The notes: a model not told the origin generated them from the letters alone. A DNA stretch of 47,830 nucleotides from Lachnospiraceae bacterium (GCA_015057055.1 SVFE01000015.1:1-47830); one strand, 5' to 3'. Positions 37,835-46,172 are shown, counted from the stretch's first letter. Translations and numbers: made by a program.

Positions 37835-38056
37835 CTATTTGTCCGGTGTATTTTGGCAATCAGCGGAGCAACCACCGGAGCAACCACCGGAACAGTCACC
37901 GGGGCAACTACCGGAGCAACTACTGCACTTCTGACTGCAGCTTTTCGCATCCGGACAACCGATGCATTTAACGCCTTCCTTTTTGGCACGGACCATATAG
38001 GAGATGGCCCAGCCAAAAAGAAGAACAAGAATAATTACGACAATTAAATCAATCAT
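37835..38056 (-). CDS. FeoB-associated Cys-rich membrane protein
   Basis: A 73-aa protein: one transmembrane helix at residues 2-21, a short basic stretch (RAKKEG) and a Cys-rich tail with ten cysteines (positions 31, 34, 40, 44, 47, 51, 55, 59, 63 and 67). It matches the FeoB_associated family found next to FeoB in Firmicutes, thought to bind iron or an Fe-S cluster near the transporter; the role is unproven. Its ATG shares one base with the feoB stop (TAATG on the minus strand), so the two are coupled. The tail is coded by five 12-base units. Confidence 0.88.
   Translation of the reverse strand: MIDLIVVIILVLLFGWAISYMVRAKKEGVKCIGCPDAKSCSQKCSSCSGSCPGDCSGGCSGGCSADCQNTPDK
37865..37924 (-). repeat. 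Five 12-bp coding repeats in the Cys-rich tail
   Basis: On the plus strand GGAGCAACCACC repeats at 37865, 37877, 37889 (changed), 37901 (changed) and 37913 (changed). On the minus strand each unit encodes Cys-X-Gly-X, giving CSGG or CPGD and thus evenly spaced cysteines. The first two are identical, so copy number may vary. Confidence 0.75.
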
Positions 38057-40029
38057 TATTTGCTGTATTCCTTTTTCATTTTGTTGTTGGAACGGATGCC
38101 GAGGAAGGCAACCATTGCGACAATCACGCAAACGGCAATCAGGCCGCCTGCGAAACCGGTGCCCACGGTACCTGCGGTAATAAGCGTACCAATCTGGTAT
38201 ACCAGGAAGGATACGACATAAGCGGTTGCAAACTGAAGTCCGATACCGGCAAACAACCATTTTTTGCTCTTGATTTCGGAATTCATGGCGCCAATCGCTG
38301 CAAAGCAAGGCGGTGTGTAGAGATTAAACATAAGGTAGGCAAGACCGGCTACTGCCGTGATTCCAAATAATGCTTCACCGCCTCCCATCTGCAACAATTC
38401 GAAATCTTCGTTAATGATGGTGCTTTCCACCGCAAATACAGCGGCAAGGGTACCAACGACTTCTTCTTTCGCAATAAAACCTGTGATTGCAGCTGCTGCA
38501 AGCTGCCACGCCCCAAATCCCAGAGGAATCATAATTACTGCAAAGGGTGTTGCAATATCATGAAGAATGGAAGCAGAGGGATCTACTGCCTGCAGAGACC
38601 AGTTGTAGGAACTCATAATCGTTACAATCGCGTTACATACAAGGATGATGGTTCCGGCCTTGATGATGTACGCTTTACCACGGGAGCACATGGATACGAT
38701 AGCCTTCCAAAGGCTGGGAACCTTATACTCCGGAAGTTCGATAATAAAGAAGGATTTTCTGTATTTGTATCCGGAAATCCATTTTACCAAGAGTGCACCC
38801 AGGAATACCAAAGCAATACCGACAAAGTACATCAAAGGAGAAACCCAGTTGCTTTCCGGGAAAAAGGCGCCTGCAAAAAGTGCGATAACAGGAATCTTTG
38901 CGCCGCAGGGAATAAACGGAGTAAGCATTGCAGTAGCACGGCGTTCCCGTTCATCACGGATGGTACGGCAGGCCATAACACCCGGAATTGCGCATCCGGT
39001 ACCGATAACCAAAGGAATAACGGATTTTCCGGAAAGACCGACTCTTTTGAAAATCGGGTCAAGGATTACGCTGACACGGGCCATGTAACCGCAATCTTCC
39101 AGCAGTGCCAGCAGAAAATACATAACCATAACCAGAGGAAGGAAGCCGACTACGGAACCTACACCGCCGATGATACCGTCCAGCACGATGGTCTGCAGGA
39201 ATTCATTGGAGTTTTCCATAAGACCGGCAACCCATTCTCCGAACAAATCAATCCATCCGCAGAGAAGGTCTGCCAACCATACGCCGGGTCCCACCTGGGA
39301 AATCCAGAAAACACCCCACATTACTACGGCAAAGATAAGAATACCAAGTACCGGATGTGCAAGAACTTTGTCGATGGCGTCATTGATGTTTTTGTCTTTT
39401 GTCAAAACCTTTCTGGTTTCTACGGAAGAAACCACGCTGTTAACGAACGCGAAACGCTTTTTGTCCGCTTCCACAACGGCGTCCTTATTGTTTAAATCAA
39501 TTTCTCCTTGGGAATAAGGTGCTTTCTGCTCTTTGTCTTTGGCTTCGCAGGCTGCTTTTACAACTTCGTCTAAGCCTTCGCCCGTAAGAGAGACGGTCTT
39601 GATGACCGGACAACCGAGCTTTTCGGATAAAGCCTCGGCATTGATGGAAGTTTCTTTTTTCTGATTAACATCATTTTTATTCAAAGCAACCACAACGGGG
39701 ATTCCCAGTTCCAAAAGCTGGGTTGTAAAAAAAAGGCTTCGGCTTAAGTTGGTTGCATCCACGATGTTGATGATGGCATCGGGGTTTTCATTTTTTACAT
39801 AGGCGCTGGTAATGCTTTCCTCTGAAGTAAACGGTGACATGGAGTAGGCACCGGGAAGGTCAACGGCAATCAGTTCCCGGGAACCGTCGTAAAAAGATTT
39901 TTTAATCGGACTTTCCTTTTTGTCCACCGTTACACCGGCCCAGTTTCCCACATGTTCATTTTTCCCGGTAAGGGCGTTGTACATGGTGGTTTTACCGCTG
40001 TTGGGATTACCTGCTAAAGCGATTCTCAT
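38056..40029 (-). CDS. feoB: Ferrous iron transporter FeoB
   Basis: A 657-aa protein starting at ATG 40029 after AAGGAGG (an upstream extension to 40074 is not supported). Residues 1-~165 are the GTPase domain with G1 GNPNSGKTT, G3 DLPGAYS and G4 NKND. A helical guanine-dissociation region follows, then two Gate domains of about four helices each (IGGVGSVVGFLPLV; IPLVIGTGCAIPGVMACRTI), with the conserved Cys in GCAIPG and in the later GTPP/YTPPCFAAIG segment. It takes up Fe2+ across the cytoplasmic membrane under anaerobic conditions. Partners feoA upstream and the Cys-rich protein downstream complete the system. Expression is probably iron-repressed. Confidence 0.95.
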   Translation of the reverse strand: MRIALAGNPNSGKTTMYNALTGKNEHVGNWAGVTVDKKESPIKKSFYDGSRELIAVDLPGAYSMSPFTSEESITSAYVKNENPDAIINIVDATNLSRSLFFTTQLLELGIPVVVALNKNDVNQKKETSINAEALSEKLGCPVIKTVSLTGEGLDEVVKAACEAKDKEQKAPYSQGEIDLNNKDAVVEADKKRFAFVNSVVSSVETRKVLTKDKNINDAIDKVLAHPVLGILIFAVVMWGVFWISQVGPGVWLADLLCGWIDLFGEWVAGLMENSNEFLQTIVLDGIIGGVGSVVGFLPLVMVMYFLLALLEDCGYMARVSVILDPIFKRVGLSGKSVIPLVIGTGCAIPGVMACRTIRDERERRATAMLTPFIPCGAKIPVIALFAGAFFPESNWVSPLMYFVGIALVFLGALLVKWISGYKYRKSFFIIELPEYKVPSLWKAIVSMCSRGKAYIIKAGTIILVCNAIVTIMSSYNWSLQAVDPSASILHDIATPFAVIMIPLGFGAWQLAAAAITGFIAKEEVVGTLAAVFAVESTIINEDFELLQMGGGEALFGITAVAGLAYLMFNLYTPPCFAAIGAMNSEIKSKKWLFAGIGLQFATAYVVSFLVYQIGTLITAGTVGTGFAGGLIAVCVIVAMVAFLGIRSNNKMKKEYSK

Positions 40030-40095
40030 GTTTTTCCTCCTTATAAATGAAAAAAGTTTTATATCATTCACCATTGATTGAGCATTCTAACGTGA

Positions 40096-40111
40096 GGTAG
40101 GCATGACTAAC
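40096..40111. promoter_or_regulatory. Possible second DtxR-type operator between feoA and feoB
   Basis: Read on the minus strand: GTTAGTCATGCCTACC, i.e. GTTAG-N6-CTACC, the same layout as the stronger 16-bp site upstream of feoA with one changed base in the second half-site. It lies 67-82 bases before the feoB start. Confidence 0.35.
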
Positions 40112-40131
40112 CAATAGGCAAAAAAACAATA

Positions 40132-40347
40132 TTATCTAACAAGAATCAAAGATGCCAATTCGTTATCAATGTTGTAGCGGCTGTCTTTTACGGAAATGAC
40201 ACAGCCGTTTTTCTTCCGGGATACCACGGTAATCGGTTCACCGCCGTAACAGCCGAGAGAAAACAAAAAGGCATTTAATTCTTCGTCGTTGGTCAGAATC
40301 TCACTGACAATATATTCCTGTTCTGTCTGTACTTCGGTTAAATTCAT
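40132..40347 (-). CDS. feoA: Ferrous iron transport protein A
   Basis: A 71-aa SH3-like FeoA protein, the cytoplasmic partner of FeoB. Conserved features are LSLTEV-like MNLTEVQTEQEYIV, the GCYGGEPITVVSRKKNG loop and the closing LASLILVR, similar to the usual A..I.V. ending. ATG 40347 has GGGAGAAG upstream; a longer frame from 40389 is not supported. It is the first gene of the iron operon, 102 bases before feoB. Predicted operator and promoter lie within 80 bases upstream. Confidence 0.9.
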   Translation of the reverse strand: MNLTEVQTEQEYIVSEILTNDEELNAFLFSLGCYGGEPITVVSRKKNGCVISVKDSRYNIDNELASLILVR

Positions 40348-40406
40348 AGGACTTCTCCCATATATGTACGCCTTTAAGAAGGCAGTCAAGTTTGGTAATT
40401 TTTGGC

Positions 40407-40422
40407 GTTAGTCTAATCTAAC
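40407..40422. promoter_or_regulatory. Predicted DtxR-type operator over the feo promoter
   Basis: GTTAGTCTAATCTAAC is an inverted repeat with GTTAG/CTAAC half-sites six bases apart and resembles the TTAG...CTAA core of DtxR/IdeR boxes. On the minus strand it covers an extended -10, TGTTAGATT (TG at 40424-40423, TAGATT at 40421-40416), so binding would block transcription of feoA. The adjacent regulator gene makes it a good candidate ligand. Confidence 0.6.
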
Positions 40423-40526
40423 ACATCCGGGTGTATAGTAACACAAATAAAAAAAGAACGCAACCGTTTTTTTGAAAATTTTTACATAAAAAAGAATGTG
40501 TTATCGTGGTCTTTTTCATACTATTG

Positions 40527-40535
40527 TGCTAGAAT
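40527..40535 (+). promoter_or_regulatory. Extended -10 promoter of trkA
   Basis: TGCTAGAAT fits the TGnTATAAT extended -10 with one mismatch and makes up for the lack of a good -35. A TATACT at 40545-40550 is an alternative. The 198-base gap between feoA and trkA holds only regulatory sequence. Confidence 0.4.
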
Positions 40536-40587
40536 GTTTTCGTATATACTATATCATGTAGTAATATCAGGAAGGAGTAAACGGCTC

Positions 40588-41943
40588 ATGAGAATTATTG
40601 TTGTTGGCTGCGGCAAGGTGGGGGCGACCATCACAGAGCAGCTGATTCAGGAGAACCATGATGTTACAGTAATCGATAAAGACAGTAATGTTGTTACGGA
40701 CATTACCAATAATTTCGATGTGATGGGGTTGGTAGGAAACGGTGCCAGCTATGAAATACAAAAGGATGCCGGGATTGAAAAGACCGATCTTTTGATTGCT
40801 GCTACGGATTCGGATGAACTGAATCTTCTTTGCTGTTTGATTGCAAGGAAGGCAGGTAACTGCAACACCATCGCCAGAGTGCGCAATCCCCTTTACAGCA
40901 AGGAAGTAAGTTTTATTAAAGAGGAACTGGGGCTTTCCATGACCATCAATCCGGAGTATGCGGCGGCAACGGAAATTGCCCGTCTGCTTCGATTCCCATC
41001 GGCAATAGAAATTGAAACCTTTGCCAAAGGCCGAGCGGAGCTTTTGAAGTTTCCCATAGCGGAGGGTTCTGTTTTACATAACCGGAGCTTGGTCGAAGTG
41101 TCGCAGAAAATCAAGGAAGAAGTCCTTATTTGCGTAGTAGAGCGCGGCGACGAGGTCATTATTCCCAACGGTAGTTTTGTATTGCAGGAAAATGACGTTG
41201 TCAGCATCATTGCCTCCCCCAAAAAGGCAAAGCAGTTCTTTGATAAAATCGGTGTTGACACCCATCAGGCCAAGGATGCAACCATCGTAGGAGGTGGCAC
41301 CATAGCCCATTATCTGGCGGAACAGCTGTTAAACACCGGTGTGGCAGTAAAAATTGTCGAGAAGGATTTGAAACGCTGCGAAGAACTTAGCGAGCTGCTT
41401 CCGGGGGCCATTATCATACACGGCGATGCCACCAATCAGGACGTGTTGCTGGAAGAAGGCACCAACCGGGCCGATGCGGTGGTTACCCTTACCGGGCTGG
41501 ACGAAGCGAATATTTTCCTTTCGCTTTTTGTGAGAAACAGTTCAAAGGCAAAGGTGATTACAAAAGTTGACCGAATTAACTTTAGTGAGCTTATGGGCAC
41601 ATTCCCACTGGGCAGTGTGATAAACCCTAAGAAAATTACGGCAAATTATATTATCCGTTATGTACGGGCGATGCAAAATTCCATCGGAAGCAATGTGGAA
41701 ACCTTATACCGGATTGTAAACAACAAAGCGGAGGCGCTGGAATTTACCATTAAAGGAGATGCGCCGGTTCTGGGCATTCCCCTTAAGGATTTGACACTGA
41801 AGAAGAATTTGCTGATTGCCTGCGTGAACCGGAAGGGAAAAATCATTATCCCCAACGGTATGTTTACCTTAGAGCAGGGCGATACGGTGGTGGTGGTTAC
41901 CACCCAGCAGGGACTTGGAGATATTCGAGACATATTAAAATAG
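40588..41943 (+). CDS. trkA: Trk system potassium uptake regulator TrkA
   Basis: A 451-aa cytoplasmic gating protein with two tandem RCK units. Each has a Rossmann nucleotide site (IIVVGCGKVGATITEQL near residue 2, and ATIVGGGTIAHYLAEQL near 230) and a TrkA-C domain with the IPNGSFVLQENDVVSI or IPNGMFTLEQGDTVVVV pattern. It binds NAD(H)/ATP and controls TrkH. GGAAGGAG lies ten bases before ATG 40588; an upstream extension to 40498 lies in the promoter region and is rejected. It is 12 bases from trkH, so the two form one operon. Confidence 0.95.
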   Translation: MRIIVVGCGKVGATITEQLIQENHDVTVIDKDSNVVTDITNNFDVMGLVGNGASYEIQKDAGIEKTDLLIAATDSDELNLLCCLIARKAGNCNTIARVRNPLYSKEVSFIKEELGLSMTINPEYAAATEIARLLRFPSAIEIETFAKGRAELLKFPIAEGSVLHNRSLVEVSQKIKEEVLICVVERGDEVIIPNGSFVLQENDVVSIIASPKKAKQFFDKIGVDTHQAKDATIVGGGTIAHYLAEQLLNTGVAVKIVEKDLKRCEELSELLPGAIIIHGDATNQDVLLEEGTNRADAVVTLTGLDEANIFLSLFVRNSSKAKVITKVDRINFSELMGTFPLGSVINPKKITANYIIRYVRAMQNSIGSNVETLYRIVNNKAEALEFTIKGDAPVLGIPLKDLTLKKNLLIACVNRKGKIIIPNGMFTLEQGDTVVVVTTQQGLGDIRDILK

Positions 41944-41955
41944 TGAGGAAAGAAA

Positions 41956-43395
41956 ATGAATTATGGCATTATCGGTTACATTTTAGGATGGGTGCTGACG
42001 ATTGAATCTTTATTTATGTTTCTTCCTTGCATTATTGCTGCAATCTATCGGGAAGAAACCGGATGGACTTTTTTGACAGTGGCGGTCATCGGCCTTTTGG
42101 CGGGCTTTGTCATCACCCGCAGAAAACCGAAAAACACGGTGTTTTTTACCAGAGAGGGCTTCGTAATTGTGTCCCTTTCCTGGATTGTAATGAGTCTTGT
42201 GGGAGCTATTCCCTTTGTTTTAAACGGCGATATTCCGAATTTTACCAATGCACTTTTTGAAACGATTTCCGGATTTACGACAACGGGGGCCAGCATACTT
42301 GCGGATGTGGAAGCGTTGTCGAAGTGCAGTCTGTTTTGGAGGAGCTTTACCCACTGGATTGGGGGTATGGGTGTACTGGTATTTTTGCTGGCGATATTGC
42401 CCATGACCGGCGGACACAACATGCACCTGATGCGGGCAGAAAGTACCGGCCCCGCAGTGGGAAAACTGGTTCCCAAGGTGAAGGAAACCGCCAAGATTCT
42501 TTATATGATTTACTTTTGCATGACCGTTGTCCAGATTGTGCTTTTGCTGATTGCGGGAATGCCCTGGTTTGACGCGGTCACCACGGCGGTGGGAACGGCA
42601 GGTACCGGAGGCTTTGGAATTAAGGCGGATAGTATGGCGGGGTATTCGCCTGCGATACAATGGATTGTTACGATTTTCATGATTCTTTTCGGCGTGAATT
42701 TCAATATGTATTATCTGCTTTTGGGAAAGAACAAGCTGAATGCGTTTAAACTGGAAGAGGTACGCTGGTATTTTGTGGTGATTTTGGTTTCTACGGGAAT
42801 CATTACGGCCAATATTGCAAGCACTTACAGCAATCTTTCGGATGCGGTAAGGGATGCGGCTTTTCAGGTCGGCTCCATCATTACCACAACGGGATTTGCC
42901 ACGACGGATTTCGTTATTTGGCCCATGGCATCCCAGGTGATTTTGGTCATTCTCATGTTCCTGGGTGCCTGCGCAGGCAGTACCGGCGGCGGCGTGAAGA
43001 TTTCACGAATCGTCATTATGCTTAAGGCGGTTAAGCAGGAAGTGATGTATCTTTTGCATCCCAAGAGCGTGAAGATGATTAAGATGGATGACAAAGCATT
43101 GGATAAGAGCGTGGTGCGGAATGTGACGGTATTTTTGGCAACCTACGTACTGATTTATATCGTATCGCTCATTCTGGTATCCTTTGATAATTTTGATTTT
43201 GCGACAACATTTACCGGTGTTATGGCAACGTTGAATAATATCGGTCCCGGACTTGGGGCAGTGGGACCGACCGGAAACTTTGACGGGTTCTCGGATTTAT
43301 CCAAGTACGTATTGATGTTTGATATGCTGGCGGGCAGGCTTGAGTTGTATCCGATGCTGCTTCTCTTGACACCGGCAGTATGGAAGAAAAACTAA
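41956..43395 (+). CDS. trkH: Trk potassium uptake protein TrkH
   Basis: A 479-aa membrane transporter with four pore repeats. Selectivity-loop segments are visible: FTTTGASIL, GTAGTGGFGIKA, TTGFATTDFV, and NNIGPGLGAVGPTGNFDG at the C-terminus, plus the WIGGMGVLVFLLAILPM helix. It takes up K+ (some KtrB-like members use Na+ coupling). Length is normal for TrkH. GAGGAAAG precedes ATG 41956. Together with the predicted Na+-driven ATP synthase, this supplies the K+ arm of ion balance. Confidence 0.94.
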   Translation: MNYGIIGYILGWVLTIESLFMFLPCIIAAIYREETGWTFLTVAVIGLLAGFVITRRKPKNTVFFTREGFVIVSLSWIVMSLVGAIPFVLNGDIPNFTNALFETISGFTTTGASILADVEALSKCSLFWRSFTHWIGGMGVLVFLLAILPMTGGHNMHLMRAESTGPAVGKLVPKVKETAKILYMIYFCMTVVQIVLLLIAGMPWFDAVTTAVGTAGTGGFGIKADSMAGYSPAIQWIVTIFMILFGVNFNMYYLLLGKNKLNAFKLEEVRWYFVVILVSTGIITANIASTYSNLSDAVRDAAFQVGSIITTTGFATTDFVIWPMASQVILVILMFLGACAGSTGGGVKISRIVIMLKAVKQEVMYLLHPKSVKMIKMDDKALDKSVVRNVTVFLATYVLIYIVSLILVSFDNFDFATTFTGVMATLNNIGPGLGAVGPTGNFDGFSDLSKYVLMFDMLAGRLELYPMLLLLTPAVWKKN

Positions 43396-43408
43396 GGAGG
43401 GGAAAGTT

Positions 43409-44431
43409 ATGTGGAGTAGACAACAGTTAAAAGAGAATGCCAAGATTACCCAGGGTAACTGCTACTGGCAGAGCGTATTGGTAGCATTTATCGCGGCGTT
43501 TTGCATGGGAGGTTCCGGCGGAAGCAGCGGAAGTGGCGGAAGTTCATCCGGTGGAGAGGACGTTCCTTACATGGGTACATGGTCACCGGAATTGCAGGAA
43601 TTTTTTGTCGACGTTTTAATCGGAATAATCGTCTTGGTGCTGGTTATGATTATCATCGGAGCAGCGATTCAGGCGTTTTTGCTGAATCCGCTTTATGTGG
43701 GTACAAGAAGATGTTTCCTTTGCTTCAATTGCCAGGATTACAGTTTAGATAATCTCGGATACGGATTTAAGGGAAATTACAAAAACTGCGTAAAGATTAT
43801 GTTTCTCAGAAGCATGTTTAATTTCTTCTGGTATTTGCTGTTTATTGTGCCCGGTGTGATTAAGGCATATGAGTACCGGATGATTCCGTATATTATTGCG
43901 GAAAATCCCAACATCAGCAGCAAGGAAGCGTTTGAATTGTCCAAGAAAATGATGGACGGTGAAAAAATGGAAGCCTTTATTTTGGATTTGTCCTTTATCG
44001 GCTGGCATCTTCTCAGTGTATTTTTCACCTGCGGCATTTTGAGTATTTTCTATGTGAATCCTTATGTGGAGCACACCAATGCGCAGTTGTATTTTGTTTT
44101 GAAATCCAAGATTTTCGGCAGCGCTTACGGGGCCAACCAGTACGCTTATGCAGGCGGCTACCAGAACGGTGGTTACCCGAATGGCGGCTACCAGAACAGT
44201 TACCAGAATGGTTATCCGAACGGCGACTACCAAAATAGTGGCTATCAGAATGGCGGTTACCAAAATAGTGGCTATCAGAATGGCGGTTACCAAAATAGTG
44301 GCTATCAGAATGGCGGTTACCAAAATAACGGCTACCAGAACAATGGGCAGCCATATGACCAGAATTATAATAATAACCAGAATTTCAATAGCAATCAAAA
44401 CCCTTACGATGGCGGTAATAACAACAATTAG
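43409..44431 (+). CDS. DUF975-family membrane protein with Q/N/G/Y repeat tail
   Basis: A 340-aa protein. The start MWSRQQLKENAK is the DUF975 signature. A first helix (~22-35) leads into a Gly/Ser-rich outside loop (GGSGGSSGSGG), followed by helices near 65-95, 128-150 and 190-212. From ~248 to 340 the protein is a low-complexity tail of Tyr-Gln-Asn-Gly repeats, coded in part by three perfect 30-base units. The tail is prion-like in composition (Q/N-rich with regular Tyr) and probably faces the cytoplasm after the last helix. DUF975 proteins have no known function. AAGGAGGGG precedes ATG 43409; the gene is 13 bases after trkH and 14 before the HELSH gene, so it may belong to one long transcript. 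Confidence 0.82.
   Translation: MWSRQQLKENAKITQGNCYWQSVLVAFIAAFCMGGSGGSSGSGGSSSGGEDVPYMGTWSPELQEFFVDVLIGIIVLVLVMIIIGAAIQAFLLNPLYVGTRRCFLCFNCQDYSLDNLGYGFKGNYKNCVKIMFLRSMFNFFWYLLFIVPGVIKAYEYRMIPYIIAENPNISSKEAFELSKKMMDGEKMEAFILDLSFIGWHLLSVFFTCGILSIFYVNPYVEHTNAQLYFVLKSKIFGSAYGANQYAYAGGYQNGGYPNGGYQNSYQNGYPNGDYQNSGYQNGGYQNSGYQNGGYQNSGYQNGGYQNNGYQNNGQPYDQNYNNNQNFNSNQNPYDGGNNNN
44231..44320 (+). repeat. Three perfect 30-bp tandem repeats in the DUF975 tail
   Basis: Units 44231-44260, 44261-44290 and 44291-44320 are identical base for base, encoding ten residues of the YQNSGYQNGG type. More diverged units extend to both sides (about 44154-44230 and 44321-44350). Exact identity means recent duplication or active slippage. 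Confidence 0.93.
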
Positions 44432-44445
44432 CGCGGAGGAAAAAT

Positions 44446-45300
44446 ATGGGAAGTACAGGAGAGGAAAAGAAAACATCGGTCTTTCTTACGGCGCTGAAAT
44501 GGGCAGTGCTGCTGTTTTTGGCAACGGTAGGCGTCATGGTGGTATTCGGACTGATTCTCGGCCGGCTGGAAGGGCTCAGTCAGGGATATCTGATGGCAAC
44601 CTTTGGCTGGTTCGGAATCATTATCACCGGCGGAATCGGTACGCCGGTGCATGAATTGTCCCACTACATTATGTGTAAGGTTTTCGGCTATCGGGTGCAT
44701 GAACTGGTGCTGTTTCGGCCTTTTGCGGCAATGCAGGACGGTGTGCTGGGCTATGTGAGTTTTTCCAAAGACCCTACCAATTTATGGCAGACGCTGGGCT
44801 CCTTCTTCGTGGGCACGGCGCCCATGATATTCGGACCGCTTCTTGTGCTTTTGCTGTTTCGACTGATGATGCCCGGAGCATATCAGAAGGTGAATGAAGA
44901 AATCGGCACATCTTTGGAGGACGATAACATCAGCATCGCAGCAATTTTTAAAATGGTGTTTGTGGTGCTGCGGGAGATTATGAAGCAGATTCTTGATTTT
45001 GACAAAAAGACGTTTTTTTCAAACTTTTTGTTTTTGTATCTGACGCTTTGCATCACCTCTCATACGACGCTGAGTACGGCGGATATTCAAAATTCTCTGG
45101 CGGGGATGGCGATGGTATTCGGAATCTTTTTTCTGATTGGCCTTCTTACCGCTATTGCGAAGCAAAACATTGCCAAGGATATCATGAAAATTGCTCTTTT
45201 AATCGGCAGCTTCTTTATGATGGCGCTGGCCTTTTCCGCACTGGGAACGGCTCTGGCATATCTGTTTTTTGTAATTAAATCGGTGATTTGGCCGTTCTAG
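44446..45300 (+). CDS. Membrane protein with HELSH (HExxH) motif, M50-like
   Basis: A 284-aa integral membrane protein with about six hydrophobic segments (near 17-38, 48-66, 118-138, 185-200, 212-236 and 248-280). At the end of the second helix is TPVHELSHYIMCKVFGY with His69, Glu70 and His73 forming an HExxH zinc motif within the membrane border. A later SFFVGTAPMIFGPLLVLLLF segment could be the second half-site seen in M50/S2P-like proteases, but a clear third ligand (Asp in an LDG motif) is not evident. It may be an intramembrane protease or a degenerate relative. GCGGAGG precedes ATG 44446. The close spacing to the DUF975 gene suggests a shared pathway; none is known. Confidence 0.72.
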   Translation: MGSTGEEKKTSVFLTALKWAVLLFLATVGVMVVFGLILGRLEGLSQGYLMATFGWFGIIITGGIGTPVHELSHYIMCKVFGYRVHELVLFRPFAAMQDGVLGYVSFSKDPTNLWQTLGSFFVGTAPMIFGPLLVLLLFRLMMPGAYQKVNEEIGTSLEDDNISIAAIFKMVFVVLREIMKQILDFDKKTFFSNFLFLYLTLCITSHTTLSTADIQNSLAGMAMVFGIFFLIGLLTAIAKQNIAKDIMKIALLIGSFFMMALAFSALGTALAYLFFVIKSVIWPF

Positions 45301-45302
45301 TC

Positions 45303-45331
45303 TTGCTTTTTAAGCAAAAGACGGCTATAAT
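45303..45331 (+). promoter_or_regulatory. Promoter of the substrate-binding lipoprotein gene
   Basis: TATAAT at 45326-45331 with TTGCTT at 45303-45308 and a 17-base spacer. The leader of about 70 bases contains AAGGAG at 45357-45361 with ATG at 45368 and an early stop (ATGAAATAA), a possible two-codon leader. Confidence 0.55.
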
Positions 45332-45407
45332 GCATATGTTTTACAGGGAGAATCTAAGGAGTGTTCGATGAAATAATCCGGGGGAGAAAAAAGAAAAGAG
45401 GATGATT

Positions 45408-46148
45408 ATGAAAAAATTAGTATCAGTAGTTTTAGTAATGATGATGTGCGTGTGCGTGCTTTGCGCATGCGGCGGAGAAGATGGTCAAAATACGCTGGTT
45501 ATGGCTACCAATGCATACTTCCCTCCTTATGAGTATTATGAAGGCGAAGCAATTGTTGGTATCGATGTGGAAATCGCGCAGGCAATTGCAGATAAGCTTG
45601 GTATGGAATTGGAAGTTCAGGATATGGAATTCGCTTCTATCCTGACTGCAGTACAGAGCGGTAAAGCCGATATCGGTATGGCAGGTATGACGGTTACGGA
45701 AGAGCGTTTGGAAAGTGTAAACTTCTCCATCTCCTATGCAACCGGAATCCAGTCCATCATTGTGTTGGAAGGTTCTGACATTGCTTCCGTAGATGATTTG
45801 GCAGGTCACATGATTGGTGTACAGCTCTCCACCACAGGTGATATTTACGCGACGGACGAATTCGGCAGCGATTATGTAATACAGTACAACAAGGGTGCCG
45901 ATGCAATCCTTGCTCTTCTTCAGGGAAAGGTTGATGCAGTCATCATCGACAACCAGCCGGCAATCAATTTTGTTGCAGCCAATGAAGGTCTTGTGATTCT
46001 TGATACCGAGTATGCAATCGAAGAATATGCAGCTTGTATCGCGCAGGACAACGAGGAACTTTTGACGCAGGTAAATCAGGCGTTGGAAGAGTTAATTGCT
46101 GACGGAACCGTTCAGGCAATTTTGGATAAATATATCGTGGCAGAATAA
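45408..46148 (+). CDS. Amino-acid ABC transporter substrate-binding lipoprotein
   Basis: A 246-aa family 3 solute-binding protein. The signal peptide ends in LCAC with lipidated Cys21. The domain shows NAYFPPYEYYEGEAIVGIDVEIAQAIADKLG-type features, GKADIGMAGMTVTEER and a C-terminal half with KVDAVIIDNQPAI. The Arg that binds the substrate carboxylate is at TVTEERL. It probably captures a polar amino acid outside the cell. ATG 45408 has AAGAGG upstream; ATG 45402 is also in frame. No permease or ATPase gene is next to it: a terminator and a decayed locus follow, so it is an orphan in this window and must use a permease from elsewhere. Confidence 0.88.
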   Translation: MKKLVSVVLVMMMCVCVLCACGGEDGQNTLVMATNAYFPPYEYYEGEAIVGIDVEIAQAIADKLGMELEVQDMEFASILTAVQSGKADIGMAGMTVTEERLESVNFSISYATGIQSIIVLEGSDIASVDDLAGHMIGVQLSTTGDIYATDEFGSDYVIQYNKGADAILALLQGKVDAVIIDNQPAINFVAANEGLVILDTEYAIEEYAACIAQDNEELLTQVNQALEELIADGTVQAILDKYIVAE

Positions 46149-46172
46149 AATTTCATACGAACGAGACAAGAA

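Noticed and set aside
38560-39495. 311-codon plus-strand open frame inside feoB
   Set aside because: Antisense to a well-supported FeoB; composition is that of reverse-complemented membrane codons and it has no ribosome site.
44231-44320. 30-bp repeats as a possible CRISPR array
   Set aside because: The units are directly adjacent with no spacers, are in frame and encode a repeated peptide in a DUF975 protein.
45302-45320. TTGCTT/AAGCAA palindrome as a terminator after the HELSH gene
   Set aside because: The stem is six AT-rich pairs with almost no loop and no T-tract; it more likely forms the -35 region of the next promoter.
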